DNA from: Bacillus sp. OV166
Lineage (GTDB): Bacteria; Bacillota; Bacilli; Bacillales; Cytobacillaceae
Length of the DNA stretch: 64,000 nucleotides
NCBI RefSeq assembly: GCF_900177675.1
Contig: NZ_FXWM01000001.1
Span: 1,187,001 to 1,251,000, forward strand
Direction: 5' to 3'
Below the pieces are notes generated by a model. It searched no databases and was not told where the DNA came from. It was given only the letters and a program-made list of their open reading frames with translations. A program made the translations under genes and the position numbers. This document shows, piece by piece, positions 9,681-18,100 of the stretch. How positions within the stretch are numbered: position 1 is the first letter of the stretch; each line of letters starts with the position of its first letter.

Positions 9681-10904
9681 ATGAAAAAATCAATCTCGTT
9701 AGTTGCAACTGGTATGATCGCGCTTTCTGTTCTTGCAGGGTGTGGCAGTAAGGAAGCTTCAGGTGGTTCAAATGGAAAGGTGAAAATTGAATTTTTAGAG
9801 TACAAATCTGAAGCAAAAGGTACATTTAGTGAATTAGCCAAAAAATTTGAAAAAGAAAACCCCAATATTGATGTTATTGTTACCAATCCACCGGATTCTG
9901 TAACCGTATTAAAAACGCGGGTAGCCAAACGTGATCTTCCTGATGTTATTGGGATGGGCGGGGATGTATCCTATGCAGAGATTTCAAAGGCAGGAGCTTT
10001 GAAAGATGTTTCGAAAGACAGCGCATTAAATGACATTCAGCCAGCGTATATTGACATGTTAAAGGATATTTCAAAACAGGACAAAGTATATGGAATTCCC
10101 TATGCAGCAAATGCCAATGCAGTAATATATAACAAAACTATTTTCAAAGAATTAGGCATTGAAGTACCAACAACATGGGAAGAATTTATCGCGGCAGCGG
10201 AAAAAGCTAAAGCTGCAGGGAAAATTCCATTTTACTTTACCTTTAAAGATGCTTGGACAGCCTTACCTGCTTACAATGTTCTCGCAGCAAACACACAGGG
10301 AGATGACTTCTTTAAAAAGTTAGATAAGGGAGATACGAAATTTGCAGAAGGGCACAAGGAAGCAGCTGAAAAGCTATTAACCCTGCTCGAATTTGGCCAT
10401 AAAGATCAGAATGGTAAAGCGTATAATGATGGAAACGTAGCCTTTGCAAAGGGTGAGTCTGCTATGTATCTTCAAGGTATTTGGGCGATTCCAGAAATTA
10501 AAAAAGCAAATCCAAACATTGAGGTGGGCGTATTCCCTTACCCAATTGGAGACTCAAAAGTTGTATCAGGTGTAGATTTATTACTTGCTCAATCTGCGAC
10601 GACTGAGCATCCGAAAGAAGCTAAAAAGTTTATTGAATTTCTTTTGAGTGATGAAAATATGAAAGAATATCTTACACAGCAAAACGCCTTTTCAGCTAAA
10701 ACAGGTATCGTACAGGAAGCACCTGAGTTAGAAGGATTAAAAGCAAGCTTTGAAAAAGGTGCTGTTGTTGACTTCCCTGACCACTATGTACCAACTGCTG
10801 TAGCCCTTGAAAAACAATTGCAAGTACTAACACAGAAAAAAGATGTTAATCAATACTTGAAAACTCTAGATACTGAATGGGAAAAGGTAGCTAACCGTAA
10901 ATAA
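9681..10904 (+). CDS. Sugar ABC transporter substrate-binding lipoprotein (family 1 solute-binding protein)
   Basis: 407 residues. It has a type II signal peptide with lipobox LAGC (Cys near residue 21), so the mature protein is anchored outside the membrane. The body is typical of cluster-B maltose/raffinose binding proteins: FEKENPNIDVIV near residue 57, GIPYAANANAVIYNK near residue 137, PTTWEEFIAAAEKAK near residue 160, GESAMYLQGIWAIPE near residue 255 and a closing YLKTLDTEWEKV. It is followed by two permeases and an alpha-galactosidase, so raffinose- or melibiose-type sugars are the likely ligands. GGGGG precedes the ATG. Confidence 0.92.
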   Translation: MKKSISLVATGMIALSVLAGCGSKEASGGSNGKVKIEFLEYKSEAKGTFSELAKKFEKENPNIDVIVTNPPDSVTVLKTRVAKRDLPDVIGMGGDVSYAEISKAGALKDVSKDSALNDIQPAYIDMLKDISKQDKVYGIPYAANANAVIYNKTIFKELGIEVPTTWEEFIAAAEKAKAAGKIPFYFTFKDAWTALPAYNVLAANTQGDDFFKKLDKGDTKFAEGHKEAAEKLLTLLEFGHKDQNGKAYNDGNVAFAKGESAMYLQGIWAIPEIKKANPNIEVGVFPYPIGDSKVVSGVDLLLAQSATTEHPKEAKKFIEFLLSDENMKEYLTQQNAFSAKTGIVQEAPELEGLKASFEKGAVVDFPDHYVPTAVALEKQLQVLTQKKDVNQYLKTLDTEWEKVANRK

Positions 10905-10968
10905 TAATTCAATCATGGAGAAATGGGGGGAATCCTAATTTCTCCATCTTTATAAAGGAGTGAAAGAA

Positions 10969-11907
10969 GTGAGTAAGGAAGATTTGGCGTTAAAAAATGG
11001 GAGTATTCCTTCTGCTAGGATAAAAGAAAAGAAGAAAACTATGAAACTCAAAAACGTACCGTTTTATTTAATGACAGTGCCTGCACTTCTCCTTTTCGCT
11101 ATTTTTCATACATTTCCAGCTATTCAAGGCATTTATTATTCATTTACAAACTGGGACGGCTTAAGTTTCACTTACGACTTTGTAGGATTCAAAAATTATT
11201 TTAATTTATTTAAGGACTTTAACATATTAAATTCTTATTTATTTACCTTTAAGTTTGCTATTATTTCAACGACACTCGTTAACGTTTTGAGTCTAATGAT
11301 AGCCATGGGACTAAATGCAAAAATTAAAGGAAAGAATTTTTTTCGCGCTGCATACTTTTTACCAAATGTCCTTGGCGTGTTAATTGTTGGTTTTATCTTC
11401 AATTTTATATTTTCTAATGTAATCCCACAAATAGGCGATAAACTGGATCTTGGATTTTTATCGACTAATATTCTAGGGAGTGAAAACACTGCATGGATAG
11501 GAATCGTCATTGTAGCTGTATGGCAAGCATGTGCCTTCAATGTCATTCTCTATTTATCAGGTTTGCAGACAGTTCCAACAGAACTATACGAAGCATCAAG
11601 TCTCGATGGAGCTAATAAATGGCAGGAATTTTGGAAGATAACATTTCCAATGATTGCTCCTTTCTTCACAATCAATATGGTGCTTTCTATGAAAAGCTTC
11701 TTAATGGTTTTTGATCAGGTAGTTGCCTTAACAGGTGGCGGACCAGGCCGTGCCACGGAGTCCATTTCACTTCTCATTTATAAAGGTGGCTTCCAAGGCG
11801 GAGAATTTGCTTACCAATCAGCCAACTCCGTTATCTATTTTATTGTAATTGTTATCGTCTCTGTATTTCAAATCAAGGTTCTCCAAAGAAGGGAGATGGA
11901 TATGTAA
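10969..11907 (+). CDS. Sugar ABC transporter permease (MalF/MsmF type)
   Basis: 312 residues with six predicted membrane helices after a basic N-terminus. It has the MalF-family EAA loop LYEASSLDGANKWQEFWKIT near residue 207, which docks the ATPase, and ends in VFQIKVLQRREMDM. The GTG at 10969 is chosen over the GTG at 10960 because AAGGAG ends at 10960, the right distance for the later codon. It pairs with the next permease; the genes share one base (TAATG). No ATP-binding gene is present, so a housekeeping MsmX-like ATPase is expected to power the importer. Confidence 0.92.
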   Translation: MSKEDLALKNGSIPSARIKEKKKTMKLKNVPFYLMTVPALLLFAIFHTFPAIQGIYYSFTNWDGLSFTYDFVGFKNYFNLFKDFNILNSYLFTFKFAIISTTLVNVLSLMIAMGLNAKIKGKNFFRAAYFLPNVLGVLIVGFIFNFIFSNVIPQIGDKLDLGFLSTNILGSENTAWIGIVIVAVWQACAFNVILYLSGLQTVPTELYEASSLDGANKWQEFWKITFPMIAPFFTINMVLSMKSFLMVFDQVVALTGGGPGRATESISLLIYKGGFQGGEFAYQSANSVIYFIVIVIVSVFQIKVLQRREMDM

Positions 11908-12728
11908 TGTTGAAACAAAAGACGAATTGGACAGTTACGATTCTAATTGCATTAGGATCATTATTTATACTTTTCCCATTATATATTGCAGTTTCAATTG
12001 CGTTAAAAACACCTGATGAGCTCGCGCAATCTGTACTTTCTCTTCCTTTAGGTTTTCATTTCGATAACTTTAAAAAGGCGATTGAATCTACTAACTTTTT
12101 TGCAGCATTAAAAAATAGTGCATTTATTACAGTAATTACAGTTGTTTTTACGATTTTAACAAACTCATTGGTTGCTTATGCCATCGCCAGAAATTTGCAT
12201 CACAAATTTTTCAAAGGTCTATATTACTATTTTGTCAGTGCCCTGTTTATCCCATTTCCGATTATTATGCTACCACTGGTAAAACAGACAGCAGCTTTTG
12301 GTATGGATAACCAAGGTGGACTGATCTTTTTATACATTGTTTATGGAGCTGCATTAAATATCTTTATTTACACAGGATACATTCGTTCGATTCCAAAGGA
12401 ACTGGAGGAAGCGGCCATCGTAGACGGCTGCAGTACTTGGGGAGTGTTTTGGAAAGTGATTTTCCCCTTGTTAACCCCGATTAATGCAACTGTTGGAATT
12501 CTAACATGCTTATGGGCTTGGAACGACTTTATGCTGCCATTGATCATCTTAAATGATCCAGCAGATGCGACTCTTCCTTTGGTTCAATATATTTTCCAGT
12601 CTGAGTTTGGTACGGACTTTAATTTAGCATTTGCATCATACCTATTAGCTTTATCACCAATGGTCATAGTCTACATCTTAGCACAGAAATGGATTATCGG
12701 CGGTGTGGTAAAGGGAGCTATTAAATAG
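11907..12728 (+). CDS. Sugar ABC transporter permease (MalG/MsmG type)
   Basis: 273 residues, six predicted helices. It has the MalG EAA motif ELEEAAIVDGCSTWGVFWKV near residue 165 and the typical C-terminus QKWIIGGVVKGAIK. It starts at the ATG overlapping the previous stop, so translation is coupled. Together with the 10969 gene it forms the channel of the alpha-galactoside importer. Confidence 0.92.
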   Translation: MLKQKTNWTVTILIALGSLFILFPLYIAVSIALKTPDELAQSVLSLPLGFHFDNFKKAIESTNFFAALKNSAFITVITVVFTILTNSLVAYAIARNLHHKFFKGLYYYFVSALFIPFPIIMLPLVKQTAAFGMDNQGGLIFLYIVYGAALNIFIYTGYIRSIPKELEEAAIVDGCSTWGVFWKVIFPLLTPINATVGILTCLWAWNDFMLPLIILNDPADATLPLVQYIFQSEFGTDFNLAFASYLLALSPMVIVYILAQKWIIGGVVKGAIK

Positions 12729-12751
12729 CAGTTAAGGAGTTGAAGTTTTTC

Positions 12752-14947
12752 GTGGGAATCCAATTTGATTCAAAAAATAAAACGTTTCATTTACAGGCCA
12801 AGGATACAAGTTATGTCATGGAAATTCTCCATGAAGGATATTTGGTGCACCTTTATTGGGGCCGAAAAATCAACACCTATCGTCATTCTAATTTTCTGCA
12901 GTTTTTAGATCGCGGTTTCTCAGGAAACCCTTATCAGCATAAAGATGACAGGACTTTCTCCTTGGATACACTTCCGCAAGAGTATCCACAGTATGGGAAT
13001 ACAGATTTTAGGAAGCCTGCTTATCAAATCCAGCTCGAAAACGGTTCAACCATTACTGACCTAAGATACCAAACCCATTCGATTTTTAAGGGGAAAGCTC
13101 CTTTGGAGGGGCTGCCTGCAACGTATACAGAGTGTGACAACGAGGCGGAAACGCTTGAAATTACAATGGAAGATTCTTTAATCGGCCTGAAAGTGATCCT
13201 AAGTTATACCGTTTTCGAGCAGTTTAATGTCATTACACGTTCCGTACGATTTATAAATGAGGGGAGTCAGTCACTAAAGTTGGTAAGTGCGCACAGTCTC
13301 TGTGTTGATTTCAGGGATGCAGATTTTGAGTTTTTACATCTTCATGGTGCCCATGTAAAGGAACGACATATTGAACGATTGCCGCTCCGTCATGGAATCC
13401 AGTCAGTTGAAAGCACAAGAGGTGCCAGCAGTCATCAGCATAATCCTTTTATTGCATTGTTAAGGAAAGGCACAACAGAAGATTCAGGAGAAGTATATGC
13501 CTTTAACTTTGTATACAGTGGTAATTTCCTAGCGCAGGCGGAAGTGGACCAATTTAGGAACACGAGAGTCACTATGGGGATCAATCCCTTTGATTTTAAC
13601 TGGACGCTTGAACCTAATGAAGCCTTCCAAACACCAGAAGTTGTTATGGTATATTCATCAGAAGGTGTAGGCAGTATGTCAAGGACGTTTCATGAGTTGT
13701 ATCGTATGCGCTTAGTGAGAGGCAATTACCGGGATAGAGAACGCCCAATTTTAGTGAACAACTGGGAAGCAACTTATTTTGATTTTAATGCGGACAAGAT
13801 TTTGGATATTGCAGAAACAGGACGTGAGTTAGGAATCGAATTGTTTGTCTTAGATGATGGGTGGTTTGGTAAGAGAAATGATGATAGATCTTCATTGGGA
13901 GATTGGTTCGTTGATCGCCAGAAACTTCCCAAAGGTTTGAATCATCTCGCTCTTCGTGTCAAGGAGTTGGGACTGGATTTTGGACTATGGTTTGAACCGG
14001 AAATGGTTTCTGTTGACAGTGATCTATACCGTGAACATCCAGATTGGTGCCTACATGTTCCAGGGCGCAATCGTTCGGAGAGTCGTAATCAATTAATACT
14101 CGATTTCTCAAGGGAGGATGTCTGCTATGAAATTACAAAGAGAGTTTGTAATATTTTAGCAAGTGTCCCAATCTCATATGTGAAATGGGATATGAACCGC
14201 CATATGACCGAAATCGGTTCGGCTGCTCTTCCTCCTGAAAGACAAAGAGAGACAGCGCACCGTTATATGCTTGGATTATATAAGGTGATGGAATCTATCA
14301 CATCTTCCTTCCCGCATGTTCTATTTGAAAGCTGCTCGGGCGGAGGAGGAAGATTTGATCCGGGAATGCTCTATTACATGCCGCAGACATGGACAAGTGA
14401 CAATACGGATGCTGTCTCACGGTTAAAAATTCAATATGGCACAAGTCTTGTTTACCCGATTGTTACCATGGGTTCACACGTATCTGCTGTTCCGAATCAT
14501 CAGGTTCATCGAAGTCCGTCTATACAGATGCGTGGCGATGTAGCGATGTCTGGGAATTTAGGCTATGAACTTGATTTATCGAATCTATCAGAGGATGAAA
14601 AAGAAATTGTCAAAGAGCAAGTTTCTCACTATAAGGAAATTCGTCAATTAATCCAGTTTGGTGATTTTTATCGATTGCAAAGTCCATTTGAAGGAAATGA
14701 GACATCTTGGCTTTTCACTACTAAGGACAAGACAGAAGCAATCGTCTATTATTTCCGGGTTTTGGCAGAACCAGCTGCACCAACTGCAGTGTTAAGGCTA
14801 AAGGGAATTGATCATTCAAAACAATATCGAGTTGACGGTACTGATCAAGTATTTGGCGGGGATGAACTCTCTTATGTTGGACTCGCTATTCCGGTGGAAA
14901 TAAAGGGAGACTTTCAAAGTTTTGTTTGGCATTTGAAAGAACTATAG
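12752..14947 (+). CDS. Alpha-galactosidase, GH36 family
   Basis: 731 residues, normal for bacterial GH36. An N-terminal beta-domain is followed by a (beta/alpha)8 barrel with ILVNNWEATYFDFN near residue 334, FVLDDGWFGKRNDD near residue 370, YVKWDMNRHMTEIG near residue 475 (nucleophile Asp), ESCSGGGGRFDPGML near residue 528 and WTSDNTDAVSRL near residue 547 (acid/base Asp). No signal peptide, so it cleaves raffinose or melibiose in the cytosol after import. GTG 12752 fits family N-termini and lies 12 bases after AAGGAG; the TTG at 12740 abuts that site and is less likely. Confidence 0.94.
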   Translation: MGIQFDSKNKTFHLQAKDTSYVMEILHEGYLVHLYWGRKINTYRHSNFLQFLDRGFSGNPYQHKDDRTFSLDTLPQEYPQYGNTDFRKPAYQIQLENGSTITDLRYQTHSIFKGKAPLEGLPATYTECDNEAETLEITMEDSLIGLKVILSYTVFEQFNVITRSVRFINEGSQSLKLVSAHSLCVDFRDADFEFLHLHGAHVKERHIERLPLRHGIQSVESTRGASSHQHNPFIALLRKGTTEDSGEVYAFNFVYSGNFLAQAEVDQFRNTRVTMGINPFDFNWTLEPNEAFQTPEVVMVYSSEGVGSMSRTFHELYRMRLVRGNYRDRERPILVNNWEATYFDFNADKILDIAETGRELGIELFVLDDGWFGKRNDDRSSLGDWFVDRQKLPKGLNHLALRVKELGLDFGLWFEPEMVSVDSDLYREHPDWCLHVPGRNRSESRNQLILDFSREDVCYEITKRVCNILASVPISYVKWDMNRHMTEIGSAALPPERQRETAHRYMLGLYKVMESITSSFPHVLFESCSGGGGRFDPGMLYYMPQTWTSDNTDAVSRLKIQYGTSLVYPIVTMGSHVSAVPNHQVHRSPSIQMRGDVAMSGNLGYELDLSNLSEDEKEIVKEQVSHYKEIRQLIQFGDFYRLQSPFEGNETSWLFTTKDKTEAIVYYFRVLAEPAAPTAVLRLKGIDHSKQYRVDGTDQVFGGDELSYVGLAIPVEIKGDFQSFVWHLKEL

Positions 14948-14983
14948 TTTTTGATAGTTAAAGTCCATAAATAGTTATAAGGG

Positions 14984-15030
14984 AACGATGAAAACCAATG
15001 TGTTAAATGGCTTCATCGTTTTTCTTTTTT
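14984..15030 (+). terminator. Intrinsic terminator after the alpha-galactosidase gene
   Basis: AACGATGAA (14984-14992) pairs with TTCATCGTT (15012-15020) with inner CCA/TGG pairs, followed by a T-rich tract to 15030. Confidence 0.8.
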
Positions 15031-15038
15031 GTAGATAA

Positions 15039-15563
15039 AAAAGTGAGGGATATTCATGGAACAGAATCATCAACAACGTTTGTCAACATGGCAACTTATC
15101 TATGGCCCCTGTTGAAGAGTTGCAGAAGTTACGGAATGAATACATTTTTGTACCGCAAACGAACATTTCAGAAAAAATAACTTTGGAACATATCCAGGGG
15201 GAATGTCTGGAAATTATTGCAGAGTTTTCTTTAAACGAACGTTCTGCTGAAAAGTTTGGCATCCACGTTCGCTGTTCATTGGATGGGCAAGAAAAAACTT
15301 CTGTAATTTATGATGTCAAAGATGGTAAAATTTATGTGGACCGAAATTACTCGGGCAAAGGAGAAGGTGGAATTAGAACAAGTGTGGTGCATGGAAATCA
15401 TGATTCTATTAAACTCCACCTATTTATTGACAGGTCATCGTTAGAGTTGTTTGTCAATGATAGAGAAACAGTAATGACAACACGTATATATCCTGACCCG
15501 TTAAGTACTTCTGTAGAATTATTTAGTGAGGGTGGAGTAGCCAATTTAATAAAATTAGATTAA
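15039..15563 (+). pseudogene. Remnant of a GH32 beta-fructosidase (sucrose-6-phosphate hydrolase/levanase-like), C-terminal part only
   Basis: The open frame from about 15039 reads NLSMAPVEELQKLRNEY, the linker at the end of the GH32 catalytic propeller. The beta-sandwich follows with IYDVKDGKIYVDRNYSGKG, LHLFIDRSSLELFVND and ELFSEGG. The catalytic five-bladed domain with its NDPNG, RDP and EC motifs is absent; only about 60 bases separate the preceding terminator's T-run from the surviving linker. The first residues (SWNRIINNVCQHG) do not match the family well. The longest ATG-initiated piece is 15102-15563 (153 residues). A large internal deletion of a sucrose/fructan gene is the simplest explanation. 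Confidence 0.75.
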
Positions 15564-15602
15564 TGGACTTTAAACGATATATGGAGATAAGGAGACAAAA
15601 GA

Positions 15603-15872
15603 ATGCAGGAGCTCGTTCCACTTTTTGGCTATGTTGCAGCTATTTTAACCACCCTTTCATTCCTGCCACAGGCAATTAAAACCATCAAAGAGAAAAATAC
15701 AGAAGGAATATCATTAGTCATGTACAGCTTGTTCACTAGCGGGGTTTTAATGTGGCTGTTGTATGGACTATTTGTAAACGATATTCCAATAATTGTTGCA
15801 AACGCTGTAACGTTAATTTTAGCTGTAACAATATTAACTTTAAAAATTAAATATAGTGCAAATGCTAAATAA
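15603..15872 (+). CDS. SemiSWEET / PQ-loop sugar transporter
   Basis: 89 residues with three predicted membrane helices, the size of bacterial semiSWEETs. The first helix carries the PQ motif SFLPQAIKTIKEKNTEGIS at about residues 20-38. Then come SLVMYSLFTSGVLMWLLYG and a third helix, VANAVTLILAVTILTLK. These proteins dimerise to form a bidirectional sugar uniporter in the cytoplasmic membrane. AAGGAG precedes the ATG. Lying at the end of an ABC-importer operon, it may export or equilibrate a hydrolysis product such as sucrose or galactose (inference). Confidence 0.88.
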   Translation: MQELVPLFGYVAAILTTLSFLPQAIKTIKEKNTEGISLVMYSLFTSGVLMWLLYGLFVNDIPIIVANAVTLILAVTILTLKIKYSANAK

Positions 15873-15878
15873 TACGAA

Positions 15879-15912
15879 AAAGACGATTCGGTGCCGAAGC
15901 GTCTTTATTCAT
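15879..15912 (+). terminator. Intrinsic terminator after semiSWEET
   Basis: AAAGACG (15879-15885) pairs with CGTCTTT (15900-15906), with inner TTCGG/CCGAA, 6 bases after the stop. Confidence 0.8.
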
Positions 15913-15937
15913 GTTTGTTACTCTAGATATAAATCTA

Positions 15938-15951
15938 TGTAATCGTTTTCA
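15938..15951. promoter_or_regulatory. Consensus cre (CcpA) sequence in a gene-free gap
   Basis: TGTAATCGTTTTCA matches TGWAANCGNTNWCA at every defined position, on both strands. No gene starts nearby on the plus strand, and a terminator follows at 15986. The nearest minus-strand gene reads towards it, so the site is orphaned unless it marks a lost sugar gene. Confidence 0.5.
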
Positions 15952-15985
15952 ATATGAAGCTGGTTTAGCTAGAAATGAAAAGAGT

Positions 15986-16022
15986 AGTGGTATCCCCATT
16001 TGTTTGGGATACCACTTTTTTT
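15986..16022 (+). terminator. Intrinsic terminator hairpin between convergent genes
   Basis: Perfect 11-base arms (15986-15996 and 16006-16016), a 9-base loop and seven Ts on the plus strand. Confidence 0.8.
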
Positions 16023-16071
16023 GGGGAGATTAGTTTTTTCCAGGTGGAATGTATAGGTCTCTTTCCAATCA

Positions 16072-16467
16072 TTAAATTCCCCATTTCATGAACACCTTTA
16101 AAGTGCAGCAGCTGGCAGGATTATTTTGGTTTGGTTGAGTGGTGAGTTCGAAGATGACGCCACTTGGCGTAAATGTAGTTATCACAGGGACTTTTAATCC
16201 GACGGTACCGATTAAATGATCAACATCCGCTTTTTTTCCTTGCTGGGCAGCACTCATCATTTTTCGAGCGAAACCTAAATCCCCTAAGCGATCTAGCAAA
16301 ATACTTCCTTGAGCCATTAATAGTCGAAATGACTTGACTGAGTTTTCAAATATTTTTACATCTACTGGTGGATAACTCCTTGTAATTGGTGGGAATTGAT
16401 ACCCCATTTGAGGTGGGTAAACGGGCAATGGAGGATAGATTTGATATTGATATGGGTAATAATACAT
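16072..16467 (-). CDS. Small tyrosine/proline-rich conserved Bacillus protein of unknown function
   Basis: 131 residues. The N-terminus is rich in Tyr and Pro (MYYYPYQYQIYPPLPVYPPQ), a composition seen in spore-surface proteins of Bacillaceae. A helical middle follows (SVKSFRLLMAQGSILLDRLG near residue 44), then a beta-rich tail ending in CCTLKVFMKWGI. The ATG at 16467 follows AAGGAGAG; the longer frame to 16602 has no support. The name and function are not recognised. An extracellular or spore-coat role is a guess from composition only. Confidence 0.65.
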   Translation of the reverse strand: MYYYPYQYQIYPPLPVYPPQMGYQFPPITRSYPPVDVKIFENSVKSFRLLMAQGSILLDRLGDLGFARKMMSAAQQGKKADVDHLIGTVGLKVPVITTFTPSGVIFELTTQPNQNNPASCCTLKVFMKWGI

Positions 16468-16628
16468 TGTTACTCTCCTTCCATAGTTAAAACACAAGCC
16501 AGAATAGGATATGATATTTTCACGGTTTTTGTTACCTAGAAATGAAAACGCGTTTGGATTAGAAATCCTTGCGCTTTTCGGTAATAATGGATATAAAAAC
16601 AAAAAATGTGACCCAGATTTGAGTCACA

Positions 16629-17606
16629 TTAATTGAAGTCTTTTGTCTTATTTAAAAAAATTAATTTCTTTTTAAGTTTTGATTGATAAAGGAATTCCTC
16701 TAGAGTACCTGAGCCAAATAAAACACCAAAGAGTATGAAGATAAAACCAAAGATTTGTGATGAAGTAATTTGTTCGTCGAGAAAAATAACGGCACCGATT
16801 AGCGAGAAGAAGGGATTTAGGTTGATGAAAATGGCTGATTCTGCTACGCCAACTTTACCTAGTGCAGAGTTATAAATCATATGTCCAAGTGCCGTAGCGA
16901 TAACTGCTGAGGCAAGGAAAATCATCCAAACTTCAAAAGTCCCGTGAACAAGTCCTTTTAATCCGTTAGGTTCTTTAAATAGACTAATGATAAATAAAAT
17001 GACGGAACCGATGACTAGCATATAGCCAGTCATCAAGTGTGGGTCCAGCGTCTTGGAAACTTTTTTTATTATTATAAAACTGAATGCTTGCGTGAAAATT
17101 GCGAGGAAAACATAAAAATCCCCTATGGAGACGCCACTTACCCCGCCACTTCCTAAAACAACAATAAAGGTAACACCTGTAAAACCCATAATAATTCCTA
17201 ACAAACGTATGAAAGTGATCTTAGTTCCTAATAAGAAAAAGGCGACAATAGTTGTTAGTAATGGACCAAGGCCTAAAATAAGACCCCCGTTAGATGCAGA
17301 TGTTTTTGACAATCCTAGCGATAGAAAGAAATGGTGACAAACCACGTTAAAAAAGCCTGCCAAAAAAATATAACGAATCTCTTTTCTGGTTGGAAGCCTG
17401 ACTTTCTTTAAAAAACCAATGATGATAAATACGCTTATACCCGCTGTGAAAACTCTTAGTGCTGTAATCGTCACAGGCAGGAAGGTCGTAACGATAATTT
17501 TAGTCGCAATGACATTAAGTCCCCATGCTGCCATTACAAACACTAATAGCATGTATATCTGATATTTTTGAGCTTTAGCCAACAGCTTCACTTCTTTCTG
17601 TTTCAT
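16629..17606 (-). CDS. EamA/DMT-family transporter
   Basis: About 325 residues with ten predicted membrane helices in two EamA repeats. The first begins MLLVFVMAAWGLNVIATKII and the second IGDFYVFLAIFTQAFSFIII. Near the end of each repeat are SNGGLILGLGPLLTTIVAFF and ESAIFINLNPFFSLIGAVIF, the classic DMT ends. Probably exports a small metabolite or amino acid; the substrate is unknown. No clear ribosome site precedes the ATG at 17606, so the start is uncertain (alternatives: TTG at 17582 or the longer frame to 17645). It ends just before the small tyrosine-rich gene. Confidence 0.85.
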   Translation of the reverse strand: MKQKEVKLLAKAQKYQIYMLLVFVMAAWGLNVIATKIIVTTFLPVTITALRVFTAGISVFIIIGFLKKVRLPTRKEIRYIFLAGFFNVVCHHFFLSLGLSKTSASNGGLILGLGPLLTTIVAFFLLGTKITFIRLLGIIMGFTGVTFIVVLGSGGVSGVSIGDFYVFLAIFTQAFSFIIIKKVSKTLDPHLMTGYMLVIGSVILFIISLFKEPNGLKGLVHGTFEVWMIFLASAVIATALGHMIYNSALGKVGVAESAIFINLNPFFSLIGAVIFLDEQITSSQIFGFIFILFGVLFGSGTLEEFLYQSKLKKKLIFLNKTKDFN

Positions 17607-17748
17607 ATACAAAGTAAATAGATTGCAATTATTATACAACTTCATTGATCTTTTGACATGTATATTTTTCGGTTTTCGAAGGAATTTTTGGGAACATTGA
17701 TTAAAATGAAAAGAAAGTGTGGTATTCTTTGTAATGGGGGTGCATTCA

Positions 17749-18087
17749 ATGACAATTAATAAAATAACGCCAAAAGAGCTCCATGAAAGGCTTCAAGGTG
17801 AAGAAAAATTAGTTCTTCTTGATGTTCGGGATAAAGAAAAATACAATCAATTTCATATAGAAGAAAGTTGTAACGTACCGAAATCAGTGATTTTTGGCCT
17901 TAAAGAGTCTGGTGAAATCACACTGCAGTCCTTACCCAAGGGCCAAGAAATGATCGTGACTTGCACTACGGGGAATTCGGCAACGAAATGTGCACAGATT
18001 CTGGACGCTCATAATTATCAAGTGACGGTTTTAGAGGGAGGAATTACTGCTTGGAAGGCATATATAAGTTCGCTACGAGACGAATAG
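17749..18087 (+). CDS. Rhodanese-like domain protein
   Basis: 112 residues, a single rhodanese fold. LVLLDVRDKEKYNQFHIEES lies near residue 24, the active-site loop MIVTCTTGNSATKCAQIL near residue 68 (Cys in CTTGNSA) and VLEGGITAWKAY near residue 96. It likely carries sulfur as a persulfide in the cytosol. The ATG at 17749 is preferred because GGGGGT lies 8 bases upstream; the longer frame from 17719 is not supported. Thirteen bases separate it from a BASS-family transporter gene, so the two probably form an operon. Confidence 0.85.
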   Translation: MTINKITPKELHERLQGEEKLVLLDVRDKEKYNQFHIEESCNVPKSVIFGLKESGEITLQSLPKGQEMIVTCTTGNSATKCAQILDAHNYQVTVLEGGITAWKAYISSLRDE

Positions 18088-18100
18088 GGAGACACTCTAC

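Noticed and set aside
15102..15563. Annotating the fragment as a functional beta-fructosidase
   Set aside because: All catalytic motifs of GH32 are missing.
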